DNA from: Allobaileyella intestinalis
GTDB taxonomy: Bacteria; Bacillota; Clostridia; Peptostreptococcales; Anaerovoracaceae
DNA: 64,000 bases
Assembly: GCF_009695865.1 (NCBI RefSeq)
Contig: NZ_VUNB01000001.1
Coordinates: 352,472-416,471, forward strand
Direction of reading: 5' to 3'
Positions 33,459 through 42,647 of the stretch are shown here, piece by piece. Position 1 is the stretch's first letter. Each line of letters opens with the position of its first letter. Both the position numbers and the translations under genes were made by a program. The notes below the pieces were generated by a model. That model did no database searches, was not told the origin of the DNA, and saw only the letters and a list, made by a program, of their open reading frames with translations.

Positions 33459-35459
33459 GTGCAGTACGTAAGCGTTGTGATAGACAATAAGAGCCAGTAC
33501 ACTGATACCTACTACACATACAGGGCCCCCGACCATGTCTGTGTAGGGGACAAGGTGCTTGTATCCTTCGGAAAGAGGAAGAAGCTGACAGAAGGATACG
33601 TTTTTGAAACCGGCGTTAAGACGGAGCTCAAGGATTCTGTAATTAAAGATATCAGCGAAGTTGACAAGAAGCGGTCACTTAATAAAGAGATGATATCCAC
33701 CGCAGTCTGGATGAGAAACAGATACGGCATCAAGTTCATTGACGGAATAAAGATGTTCGCTGTAGGTGGAAAGAGGGACACCAGGAAGCAGCTTAAAGTA
33801 GAGGATCTTCCGGGGGAAGAGGAAAACATCAGGCTCAGCCCGGAACAGCAGAGGGCTGCAGATACTATAAGCCGCAAACTGGAGATGAACCAGAGCGCAG
33901 CTTTTTTACTTAAAGGAGTTACAAACAGCGGCAAGACTGAAGTATACATGAGAGCTGCGGAGAAGGCCGTATCCCTTGGAAAGACAGTAATAGTTCTGGC
34001 ATCGGAGATAGCTCTTGCGGCTCAGGTCCAGAGAAGGTTCGAGAAACGGTTTGGAAAAGACATGGTGGCAGTTCTTCACAGCCGCCTGACCACATCTCAG
34101 AAACTTTCGGAATGGCTTAGAATAAGAGAGGGCCAGGCGAAGATTGTTGTAGGGGCAAGAACTGCGGTGTTCGCTCCGGCAGATAATATAGGCCTGATAG
34201 TGATAGACGAGGAACATGAGTCAACTTACAAGTCAGACCATAATCCAAAGTACGAGACTGTAGACGTAGCATATAAAAGGTGCATGCTGAACAATGCTGT
34301 ACTGCTTCTGGGAAGTGCTACACCTAGTATAGTATCCTACTCCAGGGCCATGGAAGGAATCTATCAGCTGATCCGGATGGACAACCGTATCGGCACCAGC
34401 GTCATGCCTGATGTTGAGATAGTGGACATGAAGGATGAGATCCGGGCGGGAAACCGGAATCCGGTAAGCCGCCGCCTTTATGACGGTATAAAGGAGACCC
34501 TTGACAGGAACGAACAGGTCATTCTTTTCCTTAACAGAAGGGGATTCGCACCTGCAATTATATGCAGAGAGTGCGGGGAAAGGCTTAAATGCCCGGACTG
34601 CGGCATTTCCCTTACCTTTCATAAAAGCTTTGGAGGTGCTATGTGCCACTACTGCGGGCGGGTTTTCAAGCTCCCGGAAAAATGCCCGGAATGCGGCACA
34701 GGAAGTCTTCAGCTTCTGGGCGCCGGCACAGAGAAAATACAGGAGCAGGTACAAGAGCTTTTTCCAGATAAGGTGGTAGGCCGTTTCGATCTGGATACAG
34801 CAACATCCCAGAAGGACATTGACAAGACAATAGGGGACTTTGAGAAAGGAAAAACTCATATACTCATCGGTACCCAGATTCTGGCCAAGGGGCTGGATTT
34901 CAGAAACGTGGGCCTGGTGGGCGTAGTGCTGGCAGATACAACTTTGAACATACCTGACTACAGGTCCTCAGAAAGGACATACCAGCTGATAACCCAGGTG
35001 GCTGGGAGAGCAGGAAGAGGATCCGGCAGGAGCCAGGTGATTATTCAGACCTATGAGCCGGAAGACCAGTCCATACTTGCTGCGGCAAAAATGGACTATG
35101 AAGGCTTCTACGAGACAGAGCTGCTACACAGAAGAATCATGAATTACCCACCCTACTCTGATATAATCGCGATATCATTCACAGGATCAGATGAGAAAGT
35201 TACTTCAGAGCAGCTGATGGAGAAAGCAGAAGATTTCCGCAGAAGGCTGATCGGACTTTCCCGGGGAATAGAAGGCGGCCAGATTCTGGCAGTTCGTCCC
35301 GACAACCTGAAGCCAGGGGGCAGGGAAAAAGTCACTTTCATGATAAAGGCCCCTAAAGGAACCAGAAGTGGATATGTCCATTTCTATATGGAGGAGAGAG
35401 GTAAGTACATTACCAGCAAAGAGAATTTCAACATCGAAATAGACATCAATCCATATTGA
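33459..35459 (+). CDS. priA: Primosomal replication restart helicase PriA
   Basis: PriA reloads the replisome at stalled forks. The protein starts at GTG 33459 after a strong AAGGGGGGAG site. The 666 residues are shorter than the usual 730-800. The N-terminal 3'-DNA-binding domain (QYVSVVIDNKSQYTDTYYTY) is followed by Walker A VTNSGKTEVYMRA near 152, DEEH near 249, and a zinc-binding insert with paired cysteines (CRECGERLKCPDC ... CHYCG ... CPECG) at about 370-420. Motifs for the second RecA domain (TQILAKGLDF, QVAGRAGR) follow. It opens the priA-def-fmt-...-rpe run conserved in Bacillota. Confidence 0.95.
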   Translation: MQYVSVVIDNKSQYTDTYYTYRAPDHVCVGDKVLVSFGKRKKLTEGYVFETGVKTELKDSVIKDISEVDKKRSLNKEMISTAVWMRNRYGIKFIDGIKMFAVGGKRDTRKQLKVEDLPGEEENIRLSPEQQRAADTISRKLEMNQSAAFLLKGVTNSGKTEVYMRAAEKAVSLGKTVIVLASEIALAAQVQRRFEKRFGKDMVAVLHSRLTTSQKLSEWLRIREGQAKIVVGARTAVFAPADNIGLIVIDEEHESTYKSDHNPKYETVDVAYKRCMLNNAVLLLGSATPSIVSYSRAMEGIYQLIRMDNRIGTSVMPDVEIVDMKDEIRAGNRNPVSRRLYDGIKETLDRNEQVILFLNRRGFAPAIICRECGERLKCPDCGISLTFHKSFGGAMCHYCGRVFKLPEKCPECGTGSLQLLGAGTEKIQEQVQELFPDKVVGRFDLDTATSQKDIDKTIGDFEKGKTHILIGTQILAKGLDFRNVGLVGVVLADTTLNIPDYRSSERTYQLITQVAGRAGRGSGRSQVIIQTYEPEDQSILAAAKMDYEGFYETELLHRRIMNYPPYSDIIAISFTGSDEKVTSEQLMEKAEDFRRRLIGLSRGIEGGQILAVRPDNLKPGGREKVTFMIKAPKGTRSGYVHFYMEERGKYITSKENFNIEIDINPY

Positions 35460-35492
35460 TGAAATAGTAAATATACAGAAGGAGAATACTCT

Positions 35493-36008
35493 ATGGCAAC
35501 AAGAACAATAGCAGAAAAGGGAGATCCTATTCTCAGAAAACACTGCAAACCAGTTAAGAACTTTAACGATCGTCTCAAGGTTCTGGCAGAAGATATGATC
35601 GAAACCATGGACCAGGCTGATGGTGTAGGGCTTGCGGCTCCTCAGGTCAGCGTCATGAAGAGAATGTACGTGGCAAGACCTTATCTTGAGGATCAGGAAA
35701 AAGTATTTGTAATGGTAAACCCAGACATTTACGAGAGGACGGGAGAGCAGATCTCCACTGAGGGTTGTCTCAGTGTGCCGGGCTACACCGGTCATCTGAA
35801 GAGGCCGGAGTCCATAAAAATGAGGGCCCAGGATCTTGAAGGACAGTGGCACGAATATGAGTTTCAGGGATTCTCGGCAGTGGTAAACTGTCATGAATAC
35901 GATCATCTGGACGGAATACTTTATACAGATAATGCAGAAGACCTTATGACCAACGAGGAATATGAGGAGCTTTTGAGAGAACAGGCTGAGAAAGAAAGCA
36001 GAGAATAG
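35493..36008 (+). CDS. def: Peptide deformylase
   Basis: Def removes the formyl group from nascent proteins. All three metal-site motifs are present in this 171-residue protein: GVGLAAPQV, EGCLSVPG and HEYDHLDG (HExxH). AGAAGGAGA precedes ATG 35493, and the next gene fmt starts 13 bases after the stop. Def and Fmt act on the same formylmethionine cycle. Confidence 0.97.
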   Translation: MATRTIAEKGDPILRKHCKPVKNFNDRLKVLAEDMIETMDQADGVGLAAPQVSVMKRMYVARPYLEDQEKVFVMVNPDIYERTGEQISTEGCLSVPGYTGHLKRPESIKMRAQDLEGQWHEYEFQGFSAVVNCHEYDHLDGILYTDNAEDLMTNEEYEELLREQAEKESRE

Positions 36009-36021
36009 GCAGGGTGAGATT

Positions 36022-36969
36022 TTGTTAAGAACAGTTTATATGGGAACACCGGAATTCGCAGTTCCCTGTCTCAGGGCGCTGGCAGAGGGAAAAGACATAG
36101 AAGTTGCTCTTGTGGTTACCCAGCCGGACAGGAAGGGAAACAGAGGAAAGATTACTATGTCTCCTGTAAAGAAGACGGCTATGGAGTACGGCATCCCGGT
36201 GGCGCAGCCTTTTTCCATAAGGAAGGATCCTGAATTTGTGGAAAGCCTCAGGGAACTTTCACCGGATATAATTGTTGTGGCTGCCTTCGGACAGATCCTT
36301 CCGGAGCAGGTGCTTAACATCCCAAGATACGGATGCGTAAACCTTCACGGATCTCTTCTGCCTGAACTGAGAGGCGCGGCGCCTATGCAGTACGCAATAA
36401 TGGAAGGCCACCAGAAGACAGGAATAACCTTGATGAAGATGGACAAGGGCCTTGATACTGGGGACATGCTTGCTGTAAGAGAACTGGAAATTGGAGACAA
36501 GGATATTGACCAGGTGGCAGAATCTCTTTCAGTAATGGGTGCAGAGCTTCTCATGGAAACGCTGCCAGCCATTGTGGACGGCACAGTAAAAGCTGTGCCT
36601 CAGGATGACAGCAAATCCACCTATGCCCACATGATTAAAAAAACTGACGGTCTTACGGATTTTTCCGGAAGCGCAGCGGAGGAAGAGAGAAAGCTCAGGG
36701 CTTTTAAAGACTGGCCTGTACTTCACAGTTATCTCAATGGACAGACTGTAAAGTTTTACAAGGCTCAGGTAATCGATCTGCCTCCGGAAGGGGATCACGG
36801 TACCATTGCGAAGGTAGATAAGGACAGCTTCCAGATTAACTGCGGTTCCGGCAGGCTTAAAATTCTTGAACTTCAGCTTCAGGGAAAGAAGCGCATGAAA
36901 ACAGAAGATTTTCTCCGGGGAAGAAAGCTGGAAAAGGGTGACCGGTTCACCACCGGCCAGCATGAATAG
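36022..36969 (+). CDS. fmt: Methionyl-tRNA formyltransferase
   Basis: Fmt formylates initiator Met-tRNA. The start is TTG 36022, since the conserved N terminus RTVYMGTPEFAVP begins two codons later and no ATG lies before it; AGGGTGAG provides the ribosome site. The 315 residues include the folate-site region NLHGSLLPELRGAAPMQ and TGITLMKMDKGLDTGD, then a C-terminal OB-like domain. It follows def by 13 bases. Confidence 0.96.
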   Translation: MLRTVYMGTPEFAVPCLRALAEGKDIEVALVVTQPDRKGNRGKITMSPVKKTAMEYGIPVAQPFSIRKDPEFVESLRELSPDIIVVAAFGQILPEQVLNIPRYGCVNLHGSLLPELRGAAPMQYAIMEGHQKTGITLMKMDKGLDTGDMLAVRELEIGDKDIDQVAESLSVMGAELLMETLPAIVDGTVKAVPQDDSKSTYAHMIKKTDGLTDFSGSAAEEERKLRAFKDWPVLHSYLNGQTVKFYKAQVIDLPPEGDHGTIAKVDKDSFQINCGSGRLKILELQLQGKKRMKTEDFLRGRKLEKGDRFTTGQHE

Positions 36970-36999
36970 GAGAGATTATTATAAACTAGGAGGGGAAAT

Positions 37000-37710
37000 A
37001 TGTATTATTACGGAGGACTGGGATATTATTCTTCTATGATAGTGCTGATTCCTGCAATGATTTTCACTATTATTGTGCAGGCCAACATCAAGTCAGCATT
37101 TAACAGATATTCAAATATTACTAACAGCAGGCGGATCACAGGAAGGGAGGCTGCAAGACTGGTCCTTGACTCCAACGGATTGACCAGCGTTCCTGTAAAC
37201 ATCATAGGTGGAGATGCCTTGACCAACTACTACGATCCGTCCAGCAATTCTGTGAATTTATCCAGGGCGGTAGGGGAAACAGATTCCATTGCGTCCATGT
37301 GCATCGCCTGCCACGAGGTAGGTCATGCAATTCAGCACGCCAGGGGATACTTCCCAATTAAGATCAGGAATTTCCTGGTGCCAGTAGTAAACCTGACTTC
37401 CAGGTTTTCCTGGCCGCTGATTTTCCTTGGACTGCTCCTGTCAACAACAAACGCTTACGGTTCCCTGCTCTTTAACATCGGAACACTGTGTTTCGTGTTC
37501 GTAGTTCTTTTCCATCTGGTTACACTGCCTGTGGAGCTGAATGCCAGCAGCAGAGCCCTGAAGCAGATGGAGGCAGCCGGTATTGTAGACAAGGAAGACA
37601 TGTATGGAAGCAGAAAGGTTCTGAGAGCTGCGGCAATGACCTACGTGGCAGCCTTGGCAACAGCAGTGGCTTCTCTGCTGAGAATCATGCTTCTCAGGAA
37701 CAGAGACTAG
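37000..37710 (+). CDS. YugP-type membrane zinc metallopeptidase
   Basis: The 236-residue protein has an N-terminal membrane helix (residues ~8-28), the zinc motif CHEVGHAIQHARGY near residue 105 (HExxH), and two or three further hydrophobic helices (about 125-180). It matches the PF04298 neutral-metalloprotease-like family. Substrates are unknown. AGGAGGGG precedes ATG 37000. It is inserted between fmt and rsmB, where Bacillus has none, and a terminator-like hairpin follows. Confidence 0.87.
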   Translation: MYYYGGLGYYSSMIVLIPAMIFTIIVQANIKSAFNRYSNITNSRRITGREAARLVLDSNGLTSVPVNIIGGDALTNYYDPSSNSVNLSRAVGETDSIASMCIACHEVGHAIQHARGYFPIKIRNFLVPVVNLTSRFSWPLIFLGLLLSTTNAYGSLLFNIGTLCFVFVVLFHLVTLPVELNASSRALKQMEAAGIVDKEDMYGSRKVLRAAAMTYVAALATAVASLLRIMLLRNRD

Positions 37711-37730
37711 CAATAATTGATATAAGTATC

Positions 37731-37758
37731 TGCCGGCTCCTGGTTGAGTCGGCATTTT
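37731..37758 (+). terminator. Terminator-like hairpin after the YugP gene
   Basis: TGCCGGCTC pairs with GAGTCGGCA (one mismatch, 6-base loop) followed by TTTT. It may only partly stop transcription, since rsmB starts 47 bases later. Confidence 0.6.
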
Positions 37759-37804
37759 CGTGTGTATTGAGGAAAATGAAATCGTATTTTTCCGGAGGTA
37801 ACCA

Positions 37805-39193
37805 GTGTTGAACAAAAATCTCCTGGCATCATTTCAGGCACTTAAAGATGTGTACTCAGAAGATGCATTCTCTAATCTTGCTCTCAACAAGGCCATTTCA
37901 GATCACAGGGACTGCGAGCCGGCATTTGTGAGAGCTATGGTAAAAGGAGTTCTCAGAAATTCCATTTTGCTGGATTATTACATTGACGGTCTTGCGTCAA
38001 AGGGTATTAAGAAGATAAAAAACAGAACTCTTATTCTCCTGCGGATGGGAATTTTTGCAATTGAAGAAATGGATTCCATGCCTGAATATGCGGCTGTAAA
38101 TGAAGTGGTGACTCTGGCCAGAAAGGTGTCAGGAGGAACTGCAGGATTCATAAACGCTGTTCTAAGAAACTATCTGAGAAAAAGGAAGAGCCTGTACACA
38201 GACACCTGGAAGAATCCGGTAACGGGGAAGAAAAGCCGGGAAGAAAATCTGTCTGTCCGGTATTCTTATGCTCCAGAACTGGTGAACCTGTTTATTGAAC
38301 AGTACGGGGACCATGAGGCAGAAAAGATAATGGCAGCCATGAATGATGGCCAGCCCCTGGTTATCCGTACAAATCCCCTGAGAATTACCAGAGAAGCCTT
38401 GATGGAGAAACTGGAGGAAGAAGGGTGCAGGTGCTCTGAGGCAGATGGCACCAGGCTGGGAATCGTGGTGAATGAAGGATCACCTCTTGGAACCAGTCTT
38501 TTTGGAGAGGGCTTGTTTTCTGTACAGGGAAAAAGCTCTATGACCGCAGTTCAGCATCTGGCAGATCTTTCAGGGCAGGCCGCAGCCTTCGGGGAGGAAA
38601 ATGATTTTTCCAATAAAAATCCCAAAGCCACAGAATTAAAATATCTGGACCTTTGCTCGGCTCCCGGGGGCAAGACCTGTGAGCTGGCAGAGCTTACTGG
38701 GGACATCCACGAAATACTGGCCTGTGATATTTACAGTCACAGACTTGAGCTGGTAAACAGCAACGTAAAAAGGCTGGGCATCAAAGGAATCAGAACAGAG
38801 ATTCATGACGGCACTGACAAAGTGGAGGAATGGGAAAACAGTTTTCAGCTGGTTGTTGCAGATGTTCCCTGCTCAGGCCTTGGAACTATTGGAGCAAAGC
38901 CTGAGATAAAATTAAGGTTTGATGAAGAAGAAATCAGAGATCTTCCGGAGATACAGAAAAAAATCCTGGCAAACGCTTTTTCTTATGTTAAGCCCGGCGG
39001 GTATCTCATGTATTCCACCTGTACTCTGAACAAAGATGAAAATGACGGTGTGATAAATTGGTTTCTCCAGTGGAGGAAAGAGGCCGGAGACGTTGAAACT
39101 ATTGAAAAATGCTTGTTATTACCATATAATATTACGACAGGTTTTTACTGGTGCATTATGAGAAAAAAACAAGAAGCACCGGAAAACAAATAA
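37805..39193 (+). CDS. rsmB: 16S rRNA m5C967 methyltransferase RsmB
   Basis: RsmB methylates cytosine 967 of 16S rRNA. The start is GTG 37805 with GGAGG 6 bases ahead (TTG 37808 is an alternative). The 462 residues contain an N-terminal NusB-like RNA-binding domain, then the SAM-binding motif YLDLCSAPGGKTCELAEL, the motif with the releasing Cys DVPCSGLGTIG and the nucleophile Cys in YLMYSTCTLN. A ~20-residue Asn/Lys-rich insert (near residue 260) precedes the SAM motif. It is followed directly by prpC; the rlmN gene usual between them in Bacillus is absent. Confidence 0.94.
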   Translation: MLNKNLLASFQALKDVYSEDAFSNLALNKAISDHRDCEPAFVRAMVKGVLRNSILLDYYIDGLASKGIKKIKNRTLILLRMGIFAIEEMDSMPEYAAVNEVVTLARKVSGGTAGFINAVLRNYLRKRKSLYTDTWKNPVTGKKSREENLSVRYSYAPELVNLFIEQYGDHEAEKIMAAMNDGQPLVIRTNPLRITREALMEKLEEEGCRCSEADGTRLGIVVNEGSPLGTSLFGEGLFSVQGKSSMTAVQHLADLSGQAAAFGEENDFSNKNPKATELKYLDLCSAPGGKTCELAELTGDIHEILACDIYSHRLELVNSNVKRLGIKGIRTEIHDGTDKVEEWENSFQLVVADVPCSGLGTIGAKPEIKLRFDEEEIRDLPEIQKKILANAFSYVKPGGYLMYSTCTLNKDENDGVINWFLQWRKEAGDVETIEKCLLLPYNITTGFYWCIMRKKQEAPENK

Positions 39194-39216
39194 ATTTCAA
39201 GTTTAAAGGTGATTTA

Positions 39217-39951
39217 ATGAATATTGGATATCTTACAGATCCCGGCAGAAGGCGCACAAAGAACGAAGATGCACTGAGAGTTTTGAAGGAAAAGAAGTTC
39301 TTCATGCTGGCTGACGGTGTAGGAGGAAACAAGTCAGGAGAGGTTGCCAGCCAGGCTGCTTTGGACGCCCTTCAGGATTATGTACAGAATAACCCTCTGG
39401 ACAAGGTCTCCGGCAGAGATGCTATGTTCAGATACTTCGAGGACGCAGTAAATTATGTGAATGAGTACATAAGGGAGATGTCTCAGGAGAAGCCGGAATA
39501 TAACGGAATGGCTACAACCCTGGTGTTTGCCTATGTTGACGGAAAGATCCTGTACATTGCCAATGTAGGTGACAGCAGGGTCTACTTCATTCACAACAAT
39601 GTGATACATCAGATCACTGAGGATCACACCTATGTAAATGACCTTCTGAAGATGGGCGCAATAACGAAATCAGAAGCAGCTCATCACGAGAAGAAGAACG
39701 TGATTACCAGGGCCATAGGAGCAAATGCTTACAACAGCCCTGACTGTTTTAATATTTTCATAGAACCAGACGATAAGATCCTTATCTGCAGCGATGGTCT
39801 GTACGACGAGGTTCCGGAAAAGGACATCATGGAAGTCATTCAGTCCGGCGAGGATATGCAGGACTGCGCCAGGAAGCTGGTGGATATGGCCAACGAAAAA
39901 GGCGGAAGTGACAATATTTCCGTAATTTGCATTGATATGATGGAGGACTAA
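39217..39951 (+). CDS. prpC: PP2C-type serine/threonine phosphatase (PrpC/Stp)
   Basis: This ~244-residue cytosolic phosphatase reverses the action of the kinase encoded next. Metal-binding and family motifs are all visible: TDPGRRRTKNEDAL, MLADGVGGNKSGE, NVGDSRVYFI, ICSDGLYDEV and GGSDNISVI. The frame is open from inside rsmB, but AAAGGTGAT supports ATG 39217, which is the normal N terminus (MNIGYLTDPGR). Its stop lies one base ahead of the prkC start. Confidence 0.95.
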   Translation: MNIGYLTDPGRRRTKNEDALRVLKEKKFFMLADGVGGNKSGEVASQAALDALQDYVQNNPLDKVSGRDAMFRYFEDAVNYVNEYIREMSQEKPEYNGMATTLVFAYVDGKILYIANVGDSRVYFIHNNVIHQITEDHTYVNDLLKMGAITKSEAAHHEKKNVITRAIGANAYNSPDCFNIFIEPDDKILICSDGLYDEVPEKDIMEVIQSGEDMQDCARKLVDMANEKGGSDNISVICIDMMED

Positions 39952-39952
39952 G

Positions 39953-41698
39953 ATGAGCAGCAGACTTTTAGCCGGCAGATATGAGCTTATCCAGAAGATT
40001 GGTGATGGCGGCATGGCTGTCGTTTACAAGGCAAAGGATAAATTGCTTAACAGATATATTGCTATCAAGATCCTTCGCCCTGAATTTACAAAAGATGATG
40101 TTTTTGTTGAAAACTTCAAGAGAGAATCTCAGGCAGCCGCTAAGCTTTCTCATCCTAATATCGTAGGAGTATACGATGTAGGCAAGGAAGGAAACATCAA
40201 TTACATAGTCATGGAGCTGGTAGATGGAAGACCCCTCAGCGATATCATCGCTGAGGAAGCTCCTATGGATTACAGAACTGTAATCAACATTGCCAGACAG
40301 GTAGCTTCGGCTCTTAGTGTGGCTCACAAGAACAAGATAATACACAGAGACGTAAAACCTCACAACATCCTGATGACTAAGGACGGAGTGGCAAAGCTGG
40401 CAGACTTCGGTATCGCCAAGGCTGTAAACGATGCTACTCTTTCAACAGGAAGCAAGGTAATCGGCTCAATCCACTATTTCTCGCCGGAGCAGGCCAGAGG
40501 AAACTACGTTGATGAAAGATCAGACATCTATTCCCTGGGAATAGTGATGTACGAGATGATCACCGGAAGAGTTCCATTTGACGGAGATAACCCGGTTACA
40601 GTTGCACTGAAGCACATTAACGAAGATGTTATTCCCCCAAGTGAGTTTGTAAGCGGAATTCCTCCGGCACTTGAGCGGTGCATAATGAAGGCCACCAACA
40701 AGTTCCAGACCAACAGATATTCCAGTGCCGACGAGCTGATCGAGGAACTTGACAATATCGAGTTCGTTACGAAAATGGTGGGAGAGAGTGCTCTTAACCG
40801 TGCGGTGGAGACAAAGGATCCGGAAGAAGAAGAGGCCGACGAGAAAAAGAAGAAGCGCAGAGACAGAGGCAAGAAGAAGAAAAAGCTCACGCCTGATCAG
40901 AAAAAAAAGAGACTGATTATAGGCATTGTTGCGGCAATCTGTCTGATTCCTCTTCTGGTGCTGGGAGTAAAACAGTTCGCAGCAGCCAAGACCCAGGTTC
41001 CTGATCTTTCCGGAATGTCCTACACTGAAGCTGAAAAGGCAGCCAAGGATGCAGGTTTCACCATTAAGAAGGGCGAAGATGTTTATTCAGACTCTGTTTC
41101 AAAGAACAGGGTTGCAGAGCAGAACCCGGAAGCCGGAACAGAGGCTAAGAAAGGCACTAAGATAACCATCAACCTGAGCAAGGGCTCAAAGGATGGAACA
41201 GTTCCTAATGTTGTAGGAATGAAGTACGACGAGGTGGAGAAGTATCTGAAGAAGCACGGATACAAGCTGGGTGTAGTAAAAGAACAGACCTCCACCGAAG
41301 CAGCAGGAACCATCTTGTCCCAGGACCCTGAAGGCGGAAGCTCAGCCAGCAAGGGCGCAAGGGTAAATATCGTCATATCCGATGGAAAGGGCAAGGAAAA
41401 GGCAAACGTTCCATCAGTTACTGGAATGAGCTTGTCCCAGGCAAAATCAGCCATAGCCAGTGCTGGATTCACCGTTGGAAACATCACATACGATGAGTCA
41501 AATGTATATGGAAATGGATATGTAATGTGGCAGCAGTATGCAGCCAATACACAGCTTGACAAGGGCACTTCCATTGATATTGAAGTAAGCAAAGGAAAGC
41601 CACAGGTAGATACTGATAACTCCGGCGGTGATACTGGAAACAACGGTAACACAGGAAATACCGGAAACACAGGAAATCAGACTGCTAACAACGGCTAA
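39953..41698 (+). CDS. prkC: PASTA-domain serine/threonine protein kinase (PrkC/Stk)
   Basis: This membrane kinase senses wall fragments and phosphorylates growth and division proteins. The 581 residues comprise an N-terminal kinase domain (GDGGMAVVYKAKD loop, HRDVKPHNILM near 131, DFGIAKA), a Lys/Arg-rich juxtamembrane stretch, and one membrane helix at about 320-343. Three PASTA domains follow (each starting VPDLSGM, VPNVVGM or VPSVTGM), then a Gly-Asn-Thr-rich tail. The prpC-prkC-rsgA-rpe order matches B. subtilis. Confidence 0.96.
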   Translation: MSSRLLAGRYELIQKIGDGGMAVVYKAKDKLLNRYIAIKILRPEFTKDDVFVENFKRESQAAAKLSHPNIVGVYDVGKEGNINYIVMELVDGRPLSDIIAEEAPMDYRTVINIARQVASALSVAHKNKIIHRDVKPHNILMTKDGVAKLADFGIAKAVNDATLSTGSKVIGSIHYFSPEQARGNYVDERSDIYSLGIVMYEMITGRVPFDGDNPVTVALKHINEDVIPPSEFVSGIPPALERCIMKATNKFQTNRYSSADELIEELDNIEFVTKMVGESALNRAVETKDPEEEEADEKKKKRRDRGKKKKKLTPDQKKKRLIIGIVAAICLIPLLVLGVKQFAAAKTQVPDLSGMSYTEAEKAAKDAGFTIKKGEDVYSDSVSKNRVAEQNPEAGTEAKKGTKITINLSKGSKDGTVPNVVGMKYDEVEKYLKKHGYKLGVVKEQTSTEAAGTILSQDPEGGSSASKGARVNIVISDGKGKEKANVPSVTGMSLSQAKSAIASAGFTVGNITYDESNVYGNGYVMWQQYAANTQLDKGTSIDIEVSKGKPQVDTDNSGGDTGNNGNTGNTGNTGNQTANNG

Positions 41699-41703
41699 GC
41701 ATT

Positions 41704-41738
41704 CTGCCTTCCCGGAAACTTGTTTTCCGGGAAGGCAG
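41704..41738 (+). terminator. Very strong hairpin between prkC and rsgA
   Basis: A perfect 15-bp stem with a 5-base loop starts 5 bases after the prkC stop. The following bases (TGATTTATT) lack a real T run, so it may be an RNA-stability or processing hairpin rather than a full terminator. Confidence 0.6.
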
Positions 41739-41777
41739 TGATTTATTAAAAGAGGCAGAAGAGCCGCCGGGAGGCTA

Positions 41778-42647
41778 ATGAGAGGAAAAGTAGTTAAGGG
41801 AATCGGTGGATTCTATTTTGTCAGAGATGATGAATCAGGACAGGTGTTCATGGGTAAGGCCAGGGGCAGATTCAAAAGAGGTAAGAATATCCTGTTTGTG
41901 GGAGACCATGTTGAATTTGAACTGGATGAGGCCGGGAACTCTGTCATCACAGATGTGGAGGCCAGAAAGAATTGTCTTTCCAGGCCTCCTGTTTCTAATC
42001 TGGATGTTCTTATTGTAACTTTTGCTGCAGCAGAACCTGAGCCAAGTTTTGTTACTATAGACAAGCTTTGCGTGGGAGCAGAAGGGGCAGGCCTGGACGT
42101 GGTTATTGCTGTAAATAAGACTGATCAGGTCAGCAGGGAAAGGCTTAAGGAAATTTCAGATATCTATTCCGGTATTTACCCGGTTTGCCCTGTAAACGGC
42201 AAGACAGGGGAAGGGACAGATAAACTGTTGCAGGAAATTTCCGGTAAAAGCGCTGCTTTTGCCGGACAGTCAGGAGTTGGAAAGTCCACGCTGATTAACC
42301 GCATTGCAGGAAGCGGATCAGCTGAGACAGGAAGCATCAGCCAGAAAACTGGCCGGGGAAAGCATACAACAAGACATGTGGAGATTTTCGGATTTCCTGA
42401 CGGCACGGATGTTTACGATACTCCGGGTTTCACATCCCTGGACGCTCCCCGGTTAAACAGGAAGAACGTAAGAGATTTTTTCCCGGAAATGAACAGATAC
42501 AGAGGATTGTGCCGCTATCTTGACTGCGTTCACATAAACGAGCCTGACTGTGCTGTTAAGGAGGCCCTTCAGAATGGGGAAATATCTGAGAGCAGGTATA
42601 ATTCATATTTACAGATAATGAAAGAGGTATCAGAATGGCGAAAATAG
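41778..42647 (+). CDS. rsgA: Ribosome small subunit GTPase RsgA
   Basis: RsgA checks late 30S ribosome assembly. The 289 residues have an N-terminal OB fold (RGKVVKGIGGFYFV), the circularly permuted G motifs (NKTD first, then GQSGVGKSTLINRI near 165, then YDTPGFTSLD) and the C-terminal zinc-binding part CRYLDCVHINEPDCAVKEAL. The stop overlaps the start of rpe by 13 bases. Confidence 0.96.
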   Translation: MRGKVVKGIGGFYFVRDDESGQVFMGKARGRFKRGKNILFVGDHVEFELDEAGNSVITDVEARKNCLSRPPVSNLDVLIVTFAAAEPEPSFVTIDKLCVGAEGAGLDVVIAVNKTDQVSRERLKEISDIYSGIYPVCPVNGKTGEGTDKLLQEISGKSAAFAGQSGVGKSTLINRIAGSGSAETGSISQKTGRGKHTTRHVEIFGFPDGTDVYDTPGFTSLDAPRLNRKNVRDFFPEMNRYRGLCRYLDCVHINEPDCAVKEALQNGEISESRYNSYLQIMKEVSEWRK

